Source: an uncultured bacterium (lineage in GTDB: Bacteria > Planctomycetota > Phycisphaerae > Phycisphaerales > UBA1924). From it: a stretch of 14,933 nucleotides of DNA. Positions within the stretch are counted from its first letter, which is position 1. The number at the start of each line of letters is the position of its first letter. The notes below the pieces were generated by a model that worked only from the letters and a program-made list of their open reading frames with translations, was not told the origin of the DNA and made no database searches. The stretch spans positions 1 through 14,933 of the forward strand of contig CALKYH010000244.1 in NCBI GenBank assembly GCA_938003595.1. Direction: 5' to 3'. A program made the translations under genes and the position numbers. Below are positions 7,991 to 14,933 of this stretch, one piece after another.

Positions 7991-10036
7991 TCAGGAGGAG
8001 GAATCGGGGCGGAGCGAGAAGATGAACTCGTACGACTTTCCGCCGGGGATGCGGAACTGCGAGTCGTGGAGCGTGACGCGGACGCGGATAAAGGCGGGCT
8101 TGGGCCAGGGGGCGCCGTAGCCGCCGTCGGCGGTGGGCAGGCGGAAGCCCCAGATGCAGAGCAGCTCGTTGGGCTCGCGGTCGTTGCCGTCGGGGTCGTC
8201 GGCGTCGCGCTCGCCGCCAGTGATGGCGGTGCTGTAGACGCCGGGCGGGATCGACGCGGGGCGGTTGTTCTGCGCCTGCATCAGAAGGAAGCCATTGGAC
8301 CAGACGCCCGCGCCGTTGTAGTCGTTGGAGCTCGTGAACACGCCGCCCGGCACCTCGACTCGGGGCGAGTTCTCGGAATACCGGAACTCCATATCAGTCT
8401 GGGGGCGACCCTCGGTGATCTCGAACTGGCGCCACTCCTCGAAGGTGTTGCGCCGGTTGAAGGTCGGCAGCGGCGTCGTGGGCGTCGCGGGCGGCAGCGC
8501 GGGGCTGATGTCGAACCAGATCAGATCGCCCGGAGCGATCTCGTCCGTGTTGTTGCTGTCCTGGTCGTAGTTGATGTCCTGGATCGCCCGTCGGCCGTCG
8601 GACCAGGCCACCTCGAAGTTGCTGCAGCGGGAGGAGATGATGGCGTGGAGATCCATCGCCGCGTCCTCGGGCTGCAGGCGCTCGCTGTTGTCGGGCATGC
8701 GGCGCACGGGCAGGACGGCGTCGTCGGCGAGCATCCGGGAGAAGGCGCCCGCGATGGTCGACCGGAGCATGCGCAGGTTCAGCGCCGTCACATCATCCGG
8801 GAAGGTGGTGCCCGCGCCCCGCATGGTGAACCGCGCGCCCATGGGGCCGTTCGGGGCGAACGCCCAGCCATTGTCGGTCGTCAGGAAGTCGTACACGCTG
8901 TCGAAGCCCGCGCTGAACGCGCCGGCCGAGGCGGGGAGCGGCATCGGGGGATTGATCGTCGAGTCGTAGAACGCCTGGCGCTCGAACCAGCGGCGCACAT
9001 CGCGCTCGTCCTGGGCGCAGATGTCCACGCGTCCCCAGGAGATGGGCTTGGGGTCGGGCCACGCGCTATCCCAGAGGATCGGGAGGTCGCCCGGGGGATT
9101 CAGGCGCAGGTCCTGGCCGGCGCCGGAGCTGCCGCGCGTCTTGTAGCGGCGCAGCGTCTCGAGGTCGTTGATGTACGGCGCGAACTCCCGGTTGACGCCG
9201 ATGGGGAACGGCTCGGACGGGTTGGCCGTGCCGCTCGCGTGGCCCGCGGCGAGGCCGCCGTAGAGCAGCAGCGGCTGGCGGGCCAGCATCCACTCGCCCG
9301 CGTAGCGGTTGCGGCCGCGCGGGATGAAGGGCTGCGTGTCCGGATCGCCCGGCGTGAACAGCTCCGTCGGGTCGGCGGGCATGCCGAAGTCGCCGTCGGG
9401 CGTGTACTGGCGCAGGGGGGGATCGGTCGGGTCATTGGGATCGAACGAGTCGTCCAGGCGCGGGCGGAGCGCGTGGCCCCAGTACATGCGCGCCACATGG
9501 GTCGTCACGGGGCCGGCGCCGGGGTCGAGGTCGATCTGCTGCGAGGCGTAGGGCCGGCCCTCGGGGGCGCGGGCGAGGAACACGATCTCGTCCAGGCGCG
9601 AGGTCACGGCGCGGCTGCGGATCTCGTTGGCGCCGCCGGCGCTGAGGATCTCGTAGGGCAGCAGGCCGTTGCGCTGGTCCTCCTGCTGGTCCTCCGGCGT
9701 CAGGTACACGGGGCGTTCGCCGGCGTCGATCGAGTCGCCGTCGCGCGAGAAGTCGCCGATCTCGCGCATGCGGATGGCGAGGAAGGTGTCCTCCGGCGCC
9801 ATGCGACGGAAGCCGTCGAAGTCCTCGCGCAGTTTCTGCTCAAGGAGGCGGGCATTGGTGTCGATCTCCGCGGACGCCTTGCCGAACGAGGTCAGCCGCC
9901 CCACCGCCGCGAAGATCTGCCCCACGCCGAGCGAGACGAGCAGCACCGCGCCGATCGCGACGATCAGTTCGACGAGGGTGAAGCCGCCCCGCGCGAGCGG
10001 GCCGCGGCCATCGGGATGTCGATTCGGCGCATTCAT
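7991..10036 (-). CDS. GspJ-like minor pseudopilin, enlarged
   Basis: The 681-residue product has a canonical prepilin leader with Gly at -1: LARGG|FTLVELIVAIG (G18/F19), with Glu23 at +5 and a hydrophobic helix at about 19-42. The helix runs into a polar segment (about 50-75) that would continue the N-terminal pilin helix. The C-terminal 40 residues (KPAFIRVRVTLHD, then KSYEFIFSLRP) have the beta-strand pattern that ends GspJ and PilW proteins. GspJ is normally about 200 residues and joins GspI and GspK at the tip, so the ~400 residues between are an insertion of unknown role, rich in Asp, Pro and Arg. Three cysteines were noted. The start is 4 bp after the GspI-like stop, with an AGGTGA-like ribosome site close by. 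Position in the F-to-K gene order is the main reason for the J assignment. Confidence 0.78.
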   Translation of the reverse strand: MNAPNRHPDGRGPLARGGFTLVELIVAIGAVLLVSLGVGQIFAAVGRLTSFGKASAEIDTNARLLEQKLREDFDGFRRMAPEDTFLAIRMREIGDFSRDGDSIDAGERPVYLTPEDQQEDQRNGLLPYEILSAGGANEIRSRAVTSRLDEIVFLARAPEGRPYASQQIDLDPGAGPVTTHVARMYWGHALRPRLDDSFDPNDPTDPPLRQYTPDGDFGMPADPTELFTPGDPDTQPFIPRGRNRYAGEWMLARQPLLLYGGLAAGHASGTANPSEPFPIGVNREFAPYINDLETLRRYKTRGSSGAGQDLRLNPPGDLPILWDSAWPDPKPISWGRVDICAQDERDVRRWFERQAFYDSTINPPMPLPASAGAFSAGFDSVYDFLTTDNGWAFAPNGPMGARFTMRGAGTTFPDDVTALNLRMLRSTIAGAFSRMLADDAVLPVRRMPDNSERLQPEDAAMDLHAIISSRCSNFEVAWSDGRRAIQDINYDQDSNNTDEIAPGDLIWFDISPALPPATPTTPLPTFNRRNTFEEWRQFEITEGRPQTDMEFRYSENSPRVEVPGGVFTSSNDYNGAGVWSNGFLLMQAQNNRPASIPPGVYSTAITGGERDADDPDGNDREPNELLCIWGFRLPTADGGYGAPWPKPAFIRVRVTLHDSQFRIPGGKSYEFIFSLRPDSSS

Positions 10037-10040
10037 GTCG

Positions 10041-11615
10041 TCACCTGGTCTGGATCACTCGGCCGTCGATCGGCGTGATGCGGAAGGTGGGGTTGTCGTT
10101 CGCGAGCGACTCGGCCACCGGGTACAGCGCCCAGACGGCCACATCCAGGTTGGTCCCGGAGTCGGGCTCGACGAACGGGTAGCCGCTGGTGGTGGGCCCC
10201 TGCTCGAGATAGCCGCGGTAGTCGTTCGAGGAGCGGCGGTCCTGTCGGATCACATGCGAGAAGGCGTCGGCGCCGGCGTCGCGGATGGTCGAGTACGGGC
10301 TGCCCGCGGGGTCGCCGGCGATGAGGAGGCGCTGGCCGATCTCGGTGAGCCAGGCGTCGTCGGGGTCGGTCACCTGGATGTAGTACAGGCCCAGCGTGTC
10401 GTCGTAGGCGAGCCGGACATTCTCGCGCCGGAGCAGGCGCTCGTTGATCGCGCCGATCTCCGGCGGAATCCACTCGGCGCCGCGCTCCACGGGCTCGGCG
10501 ACATAGGCGAGCATGGCCACGCGCCGGCCGGAGCCGGCGAAGCCGCCCTGCGCCAGCGCCGCGACGCCGACATAGGAGCCGTCCAGGCTGGGGCGCACGC
10601 GCTCGGCGAGCGTCAGGAGCGTGTCGGAGCGCCACTGGTAGGGCTCGACGACGATGCGCTCGATCCACTCATAGGAATCGAGGGCGATGTCGAACTCGAG
10701 GATCTTGCCGGTCGCGGCGATGGGCGTCGTGCTCGGAAGGACGACGCGGTCGAACAGCGCCCGGTCGTAGGGAGGTGTAAGCGTGAAGCGATGCGGACGC
10801 GTCAGGCCCGAGATCGGGCCGTCGCTCGGATCGTCGGCCCAGCTCTGCAGGTCGGCGTCCCGCGCGAACGCGCCGTCATCGAAGCGGACCACGCGCCGCC
10901 CCACGATCGCGGCGCTGGTGGTCATGGGGTCCTTCCGGGCGATCTCGAACCGCACGGCGAAGGTTCCCGGCTGCACGCGCCCGTGGCCGAGGCTGGCGAT
11001 CCGCGCGCCGGCCGGGCCGTAGAACGGGGCGTCGAACTGGCCGGAGCCGTTGAGAAGGTAGCGAACGGTCTGGGGGACCGTCGGCAGCGGCGTCGTGCGA
11101 TGAAAGACGGGGATCGGGTTCGCCGCGGTGACATCGAGCGGGTTGTAGTACAGCTCGGTCTCGGGCGCATCGTTCAGGAAGAAGACATTCAGCGCCTCGT
11201 TGACCGGGTTGATCGAGGGGTCCAGCGTCAGCGAGTAGGACGGGAATCCGGAGAGGTTGTCGTCGGGGTACGACGAGATGGGGAACCAGACCGTCGCGGT
11301 CATCGGGATCCGCAGGCCCTGGGGGTACTGGCCATTGGGGCCGGCGGGCAGCGAAACCTGCGTCCCGACATCCGCCGGGACGCGCACGCCGTAGCCCACC
11401 GTCGGCGCGCCGGCGCGGTCCCGGATCAGCAGCTCCAGGCTCCGCATCAGCTCCGCGGCCTCGGTGGTCCGCGCGGAGGCGACCTGCTGGCTCGCGGCGC
11501 CGGCGAAGATCGCGCTCAGGCCGAGCACGCCGAGCCCGATGATGACCACCGAAAGCATGACCTCGATGAGCGTGAACGCGCGGCGAACTCGGGATGTGCC
11601 GGTGGTGTGCCTCAT
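10041..11615 (-). CDS. GspI/PilV-like minor pseudopilin, enlarged
   Basis: The 524-residue product has a 13-residue leader ending in Ala: RVRRA|FTLIEVMLSVVIIG (A13/F14), with Glu18 at +5. The helix continues as LGVLGLSAIFAGAASQQVAS, then ARTTEAAELMRSLELLI, the kind of helix seen in GspI and PilV. GspI is usually about 125 residues and nucleates the I-J-K tip; the other ~400 residues here have no family I can name. I see no cysteine. The ATG at 11615 was chosen over an open frame extending to 11741 because the leader must directly precede FTLIE and because this ATG overlaps the previous stop (ATGA). It ends 4 bp before the GspJ-like gene. Confidence 0.78.
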   Translation of the reverse strand: MRHTTGTSRVRRAFTLIEVMLSVVIIGLGVLGLSAIFAGAASQQVASARTTEAAELMRSLELLIRDRAGAPTVGYGVRVPADVGTQVSLPAGPNGQYPQGLRIPMTATVWFPISSYPDDNLSGFPSYSLTLDPSINPVNEALNVFFLNDAPETELYYNPLDVTAANPIPVFHRTTPLPTVPQTVRYLLNGSGQFDAPFYGPAGARIASLGHGRVQPGTFAVRFEIARKDPMTTSAAIVGRRVVRFDDGAFARDADLQSWADDPSDGPISGLTRPHRFTLTPPYDRALFDRVVLPSTTPIAATGKILEFDIALDSYEWIERIVVEPYQWRSDTLLTLAERVRPSLDGSYVGVAALAQGGFAGSGRRVAMLAYVAEPVERGAEWIPPEIGAINERLLRRENVRLAYDDTLGLYYIQVTDPDDAWLTEIGQRLLIAGDPAGSPYSTIRDAGADAFSHVIRQDRRSSNDYRGYLEQGPTTSGYPFVEPDSGTNLDVAVWALYPVAESLANDNPTFRITPIDGRVIQTR

Positions 11616-12787
11616 TGCCTCATCGCCTGTCCGGTGTAGCGGTTGAATCCGATGAGCTCGGCGTTGCGGTCGATCCAGTCGTACACGAGGCGGACGGGCA
11701 GCTCGTCGTTGGCCAGCAGGGTGTTCGAGGGGTAGACCCACGCCTGCTTGTCGCTCGGCGCCGGGGGGGACATGTTGCTGTCCACGCGCAGGTTCCAGGG
11801 ACTGGTCACGCCCGTGCCCTCGGACAGCGCCTGCAGATCGACGATCGCGATGACCTCCGCCGGGCGCATGTGCACCTCGGGGTTGAACACCGGCCAGCCG
11901 CCTGCGCCGCCTCCGTCGTAGTAGGCCTGCGGGTCGAAGCGGTCGTCCAGGTCGATGATGTACTCCGGGTCGGCGGAGTCGAGGTCAGGGTCGAACGGCA
12001 GGTCGGGGAACTCGAGGTAGCAGTCGCGGACGCCTGCCGGCATGGACGCCGCGGTGCGGAGCGAACCGTCGGCGCCGAACCAGACGAAGAAGGTCTGGAG
12101 GTGGCGCCAGGGGTTGTCGGGATCGGGGTCGTAGGCGGTGTTGGGGTTCAGTGGATTGGTCTGCACATCGTCGGGCGAGAGCAAGCCGACATTGACCGGA
12201 TGGTTGGGGTCGTTGGTGTCCTCGTGGTCGAAGTCGTCGGTGTAGATGGCGATGTCGTTTCGCGGGAAGAGCCACGGATTGAGGGTCATCCGGCGCACGC
12301 CGGTGTTGGCGTCGTCGCCCCAGACGGCTTCGTCGGGGTACCAGGTGTCGTCGTCCACCGGCGGGTTGATCGCCTGCGAGGAGGGTGGATTGAGGTCGTC
12401 GTGCATCATCGACAGGCCGTAGACGCCGAAACCCACGGGCAGCTCCACGGGCACGCTGCCGGGCACGGGGCGGAAGGCGATCGCGGGGATGCGCCCGCCC
12501 TGGCCGGCGCGGAGCGAAGCCTCGGGATTGTGCATCTCGACCTGCACGAGCGTCATGTGCTCATGGTCCGGGTGCCAGAGGAAGACCACGCCGCCCTCCA
12601 CGCCGCGGCTGGCGGCGCGGGCGAGGGTGGAGGACACCGCGTTCACCGCCGAGGCGTAGTTGTTGGACTCGATGATCTTCGAGAACGAGGGCAGCAGCAC
12701 CACCATCGCGACGATGATGATGGTCACGACGACGAGCATCTCGACGAGCGTGAAGGCGGCGCGGATTGTGCGTGCGGCGGTGTTCAT
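11612..12787 (-). CDS. GspH-like pseudopilin, enlarged
   Basis: The 391-residue product starts with an 11-residue leader ending in Ala: TIRAA|FTLVEMLVVVTIII (A11/F12), Glu16 at +5, and a hydrophobic helix to about residue 33. The segment ASAVNAVSSTLARAASRG followed by VVFLWHPDHEHMTLVQVEM fits the GspH core, an amphipathic helix with an AR pair followed by beta strands. The middle is very acidic and Asp/Asn/Pro-rich. The end has VRLVYDWIDRNAELIGFNRY, a pattern I associate with planctomycete GspH-like proteins. GspH is normally 150-190 residues. The ATG at 12787 is used rather than the open frame to 13072 because it sits 11 codons before the cleavage site and overlaps the previous stop (ATGA). 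No clear ribosome site is visible, so translational coupling is probable. Confidence 0.78.
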   Translation of the reverse strand: MNTAARTIRAAFTLVEMLVVVTIIIVAMVVLLPSFSKIIESNNYASAVNAVSSTLARAASRGVEGGVVFLWHPDHEHMTLVQVEMHNPEASLRAGQGGRIPAIAFRPVPGSVPVELPVGFGVYGLSMMHDDLNPPSSQAINPPVDDDTWYPDEAVWGDDANTGVRRMTLNPWLFPRNDIAIYTDDFDHEDTNDPNHPVNVGLLSPDDVQTNPLNPNTAYDPDPDNPWRHLQTFFVWFGADGSLRTAASMPAGVRDCYLEFPDLPFDPDLDSADPEYIIDLDDRFDPQAYYDGGGAGGWPVFNPEVHMRPAEVIAIVDLQALSEGTGVTSPWNLRVDSNMSPPAPSDKQAWVYPSNTLLANDELPVRLVYDWIDRNAELIGFNRYTGQAMRQ

Positions 12788-13572
12788 CGGTACTGGTTGT
12801 TGAACGAGGTGGAGGTGTCCGCGGGCTGGGGCTCGTAGGAGTAGATGTTGTCCTCGAGGCCCTTGAGGGCGCGCTGCATCTGGCTTGGTCCGGCCTCGGG
12901 CGCGCCCGTCTCGGTGAACTGGGCCGTCGTGCCGTAGTGGCGGTCGGGACCGGCGGACATGAAATAGGGCCGGTTGTTCTGGCAGCGCCCGTACAGCCGC
13001 TGCGCGAGCGCGTTGCGCGGATGCACATAGAGGATCAGCGTCGTGCCGAGCTGGTAGTACGGGGCCTGCCATCCGTCGCTGGAGCCCCAGGCGTCGAGGA
13101 TGTTGGAGATGAACGGCTCGGGCGGATCGCCGGGGCCCGGGCCGCCGGAGGCGCGCTCACGCTGGACCGACGCCACGAATCGGCTCGGGACGGCCGAGAG
13201 GATCGGCAGGGTCCCGGGGATGGCGCTGACCTGGTTCACGAACACGCCCGCGGCGGGGAAGCGGACATGCTCCACCGTGTCGTAGGGCTCGGGGCCGGTC
13301 TCCTCGCTGTTCTGGAAGTTGGTGAGCCGCGGGCCGGGGACACCGGCGTAGTCCTCGGGGTCGTACGGGGGGATGGACCCGGTGTCGTCCACATACTCGT
13401 CGAGCATGCGGTCGAGCGAGACCAGGACATTCTTCGTCGCCGACGCCTTCTGCCCGCTGAGCACCCTCGGCCCGAGGGACAGCGTGACGCCGATGAGGAC
13501 GGCGATGATGCCGATGACGACGAGCAGCTCGATGAGCGTGAAACCGGATTGGCGGTCGCGGGGTCGGCTCAC
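12784..13572 (-). CDS. Second GspG-like pseudopilin
   Basis: The 262-residue product has a classical type IV pilin-like N-terminus: RQSG|FTLIELLVVIGIIAVL (G10/F11), Glu15 at +5. It shares two GspG features with its upstream neighbour: DAWG at 160-163 followed by APYYQ (compare the GspG D-x-W-G-x-P-Y motif), and SAGPDRHYG from residue 206 (compare the SxGxDG motif near the GspG C-terminus). It may be a second shaft subunit or a specialised variant. GspG is normally about 145 residues. Translation begins with GTG at 13572, which overlaps the previous stop as GTGA; GAGGT seven bases upstream supports it. One cysteine is present. It is followed by the GspH-like gene with a 4-bp overlap. Confidence 0.8.
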   Translation of the reverse strand: MSRPRDRQSGFTLIELLVVIGIIAVLIGVTLSLGPRVLSGQKASATKNVLVSLDRMLDEYVDDTGSIPPYDPEDYAGVPGPRLTNFQNSEETGPEPYDTVEHVRFPAAGVFVNQVSAIPGTLPILSAVPSRFVASVQRERASGGPGPGDPPEPFISNILDAWGSSDGWQAPYYQLGTTLILYVHPRNALAQRLYGRCQNNRPYFMSAGPDRHYGTTAQFTETGAPEAGPSQMQRALKGLEDNIYSYEPQPADTSTSFNNQYR

Positions 13573-14636
13573 GGGATGTACCTCACATTGTCGGAGAGCT
13601 CCTCGTAGAGCTCCTTCGTGTCCTCGCCGTTGGGGGCGCTGAAGAGGTTGCGGAGCTCGTTCACGCGCCGGTGGCCGGAGCGGCCGTCCTGGCCGACGGA
13701 CAGCAGCACATAGGGAGCGCCCGCGAGGTCGCGGTCGATGCGCTCCATCGAGGCGTCGAAGTCCGGGGCGTAGGCGCCGTCCATGAAGTCCTTGGCCTCC
13801 TTGGGGTCGCGGATCTCGAAGGGCACATTCGCCATCGACCGCGTGTTGTTCTCACGCAGCGACCAGTCGCGGTAGTAGCGGATGGGGTTGCCCCAGCGAT
13901 CGACGAAGCGGTAGAGCCCGGCGTACTGGCGCTCGTCGTCGTTGACGGTGTCGTCGTCCGGGATGCGCTCGAGGTTGCGGCCCGAGGCGGCGGCGACATA
14001 CGGGCCGAAGACGCGCCCCTCGCTCGCCGGCCGGTGCGGGCCGCCGTTGCGGTAGTCGGTGCGGTCGCGCGCGCCGCCCCAGGAGCGGTCCGCTCCCGGC
14101 GCACGCAGGCCGGGGCCGTCCACGCCGTCGTCGAGGTTGTGCTCGACCTCGGTCGTGGTCGGATCGTCGTAGATCTCGCCCTGGTTCTGGTTGAGGTCGC
14201 CGTTCAGATCGCCGACGCCCTGCAGGTAGATCGCCAGCGAGTAGACATTGAAGCAGCGGGGATCGCCGGGGTCCTGCTGGGTCTCCTCGCCGAGCAGGAT
14301 CGGCCCCGCGTAGTAGGGGTTGTAGGGCGTCTGGACATCGCCGGGCTCGTTGGCGACGACGAGGCGATCGGCGCCGCTCCAGTCGCCGTTCTCATAGTTC
14401 TCGTTGAGCAGCGGCGGGTAGTAGCCGTGGTCGGCCTTGAACTGCTCGAGGCCCTGCCCGATGGCGCCGAGCAGCCGCGTGGTGCTCGCGGCCTGCGAGG
14501 TGCGCAGCACGGCGTTGCCCGTGGCGAGCACGATCGCGAGCAGGAGCCCGATGACCCCGACCACGACGAGCAGCTCCAGGAGCGTGAACGCGCGACCGGC
14601 GTGCGGGCGGCGGGTTGTGGTTGCGTCGGTGGGCAT
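13569..14636 (-). CDS. gspG: GspG-like major pseudopilin, enlarged
   Basis: The 355-residue product carries a leader ending in Ala, HAGRA|FTLLELLVVVGVIG (A16/F17), with Glu21 at +5 and a hydrophobic helix to about residue 38. After the helix come LLGAIGQGLEQFKADHGYYP, typical of GspG, then DRWGNP at 246-251 (the DxWGxP motif) and SVGQDGRSG from residue 313, equivalent to the C-terminal SxGADG motif. GspG polymerises into the pseudopilus shaft and normally has about 145 residues and one calcium ion. Here about 200 extra residues are inserted between the helix and the DRWGNP motif, including an EF-hand-like loop at 143-154 (D-x-N-x-D-x-N-x-N-x-x-E). The start lies 25 bp after gspF with a modest GGAAG ribosome site. 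It heads the run of six pseudopilin genes. Confidence 0.85.
   Translation of the reverse strand: MPTDATTTRRPHAGRAFTLLELLVVVGVIGLLLAIVLATGNAVLRTSQAASTTRLLGAIGQGLEQFKADHGYYPPLLNENYENGDWSGADRLVVANEPGDVQTPYNPYYAGPILLGEETQQDPGDPRCFNVYSLAIYLQGVGDLNGDLNQNQGEIYDDPTTTEVEHNLDDGVDGPGLRAPGADRSWGGARDRTDYRNGGPHRPASEGRVFGPYVAAASGRNLERIPDDDTVNDDERQYAGLYRFVDRWGNPIRYYRDWSLRENNTRSMANVPFEIRDPKEAKDFMDGAYAPDFDASMERIDRDLAGAPYVLLSVGQDGRSGHRRVNELRNLFSAPNGEDTKELYEELSDNVRYIP
13580..13584 (-). promoter_or_regulatory. Shine-Dalgarno site deciding a GTG start
   Basis: GAGGT on the minus strand lies seven bases before the GTG at 13572 and inside the end of the upstream gspG gene. No ATG is available between it and the prepilin cleavage motif, so this site fixes the GTG start. 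Confidence 0.6.
14175..14210 (-). other. EF-hand-like calcium loop in the GspG-like protein
   Basis: Residues 143-154 read D-L-N-G-D-L-N-Q-N-Q-G-E. Oxygen ligands stand at positions 1, 3, 5, 7, 9 and 12, as in a canonical EF-hand loop; Gly is at position 4 rather than 6. Calcium binding is inferred, not shown. Confidence 0.5.
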
Positions 14637-14661
14637 GGGGCGCTTCCGTCGGGGCCGTGCG

Positions 14662-14933
14662 TCAGCTGCTGGACAGCGACTCGACCATCTTGACCATGGG
14701 GAGGAACATCGCGATGACGATGGTGCCGATGACGCCGCCGAGGATGATGACCAGGAACGGCTCGATGAGCTTCACCAGCGAGCCGACCGCGACCTCGACC
14801 TCTTCGTCGTAGTTGTCCGCGATCTTCATGAGCATGGTGTCCATGTCGCCGGTCTCTTCGCCGACATCGATCATGTTCACCACGATGGCGTCGCAGGTCT
14901 TGGTCTCGCGGAGCGGGCCCGCGAAGGACTCGC
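14662..14933 (-). CDS. gspF: GspF/PilC family inner-membrane platform protein, C-terminal part
   Basis: Only the last 89 residues are visible; the gene enters from the right edge. They match the C-terminal end of the second T2SF domain: VNMIDVGEETGDMDTML, KIADNYDEEVE, then the membrane segment LIEPFLVIILGGVIGTIVIA ending in MFLPMV. GspF (PilC in type IV pili) is the polytopic inner-membrane protein that couples the secretion ATPase GspE to pseudopilin assembly. The family is certain; the choice of GspF over PilC rests on the pseudopilin genes that follow it. The usual order predicts gspE, and perhaps gspD, just beyond the right edge. Confidence 0.93.
   Translation of the reverse strand, partial: ESFAGPLRETKTCDAIVVNMIDVGEETGDMDTMLMKIADNYDEEVEVAVGSLVKLIEPFLVIILGGVIGTIVIAMFLPMVKMVESLSSS

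Noticed and set aside
2894..10078. A plus-strand open frame of 2394 codons lying antisense to the GspK- and GspJ-like genes
   Set aside because: Both minus-strand genes share one codon register and this frame is its exact reverse complement. It stays open simply because Leu TTA/CTA and Ser TCA codons are not used there. Its product is a low-complexity run of Val, Gly, Ala, Arg and Asp, whereas the minus strand gives clear pseudopilins.
9669..12838. Long plus-strand open frames (9669-11639 and 11594-12838) opposite the GspI- and GspH-like genes
   Set aside because: They are antisense shadows in GC-rich DNA with biased composition and no recognisable motif.
3140..14636. Assignment of the pseudopilins to the DUF1559 family that is abundant in planctomycetes
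   Set aside because: DUF1559 proteins share the FTLIELLVVIAIIALL start, but the bodies here carry GspG, GspH, GspJ and GspK signatures and follow the T2SS gene order.

Overview
The window is a dense, GC-rich bacterial stretch (roughly 70% G+C by eye). It holds 13 protein-coding genes, two of them cut by the window edges, and only about 110 intergenic bases. No RNA gene, insertion sequence, CRISPR array or convincing terminator was seen. The best guess for the source is a planctomycete, possibly of the Phycisphaerae: several prepilin leaders end in Ala before FTL[IVL]E, the pseudopilins are very large, and the giant last one has segments that I recall from planctomycete secretion-type proteins. 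That assignment is inference.

Left part (1-3131). A J-domain co-chaperone gene (minus strand, 3' end outside the window) diverges over only 29 bp from a plus-strand operon of five tightly packed genes: endonuclease III (nth), a small two-TPR protein, RecX, an uncharacterised lipoprotein and a single-domain rhodanese. Three of the four junctions are 4-bp ATGA overlaps and the fourth is a 7-bp gap, so co-expression and translational coupling are likely. The operon mixes DNA repair (Nth, RecX) with an envelope lipoprotein and a sulfur-transfer type protein.

Right part (3140-14933, all minus strand). This reads, in transcription order, as gspF (C-terminus only), two GspG-like pseudopilins, then GspH-, GspI-, GspJ- and GspK-like proteins. 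It is the classical F-G-H-I-J-K order of a type II secretion (T2SS) operon, with one extra G. Every pseudopilin is much larger than its usual counterpart, ending in a 1605-residue, cysteine-free GspK-like protein. The genes overlap by 4 bp or are separated by at most 33 bp. GspF would be the inner-membrane platform, the G proteins the pseudopilus shaft, and H, I, J and K the tip. No GspL/M gene follows K; the operon meets the rhodanese gene tail-to-tail with 8 bp between them.

The most unusual window-wide signal is near-absence of the tetranucleotide ACGT: a base-by-base manual scan found it twice in 14.9 kb, both times inside GACGTC, where simple base composition predicts about 40. Codon choice bends around it (GAT/AAT instead of GAC/AAC before Val codons). 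Other points of interest are the giant pseudopilin set, an EF-hand-like loop in the first GspG, a rearranged iron-sulfur cysteine spacing in Nth, and a dnaJ promoter that appears to lie across the nth start codon.
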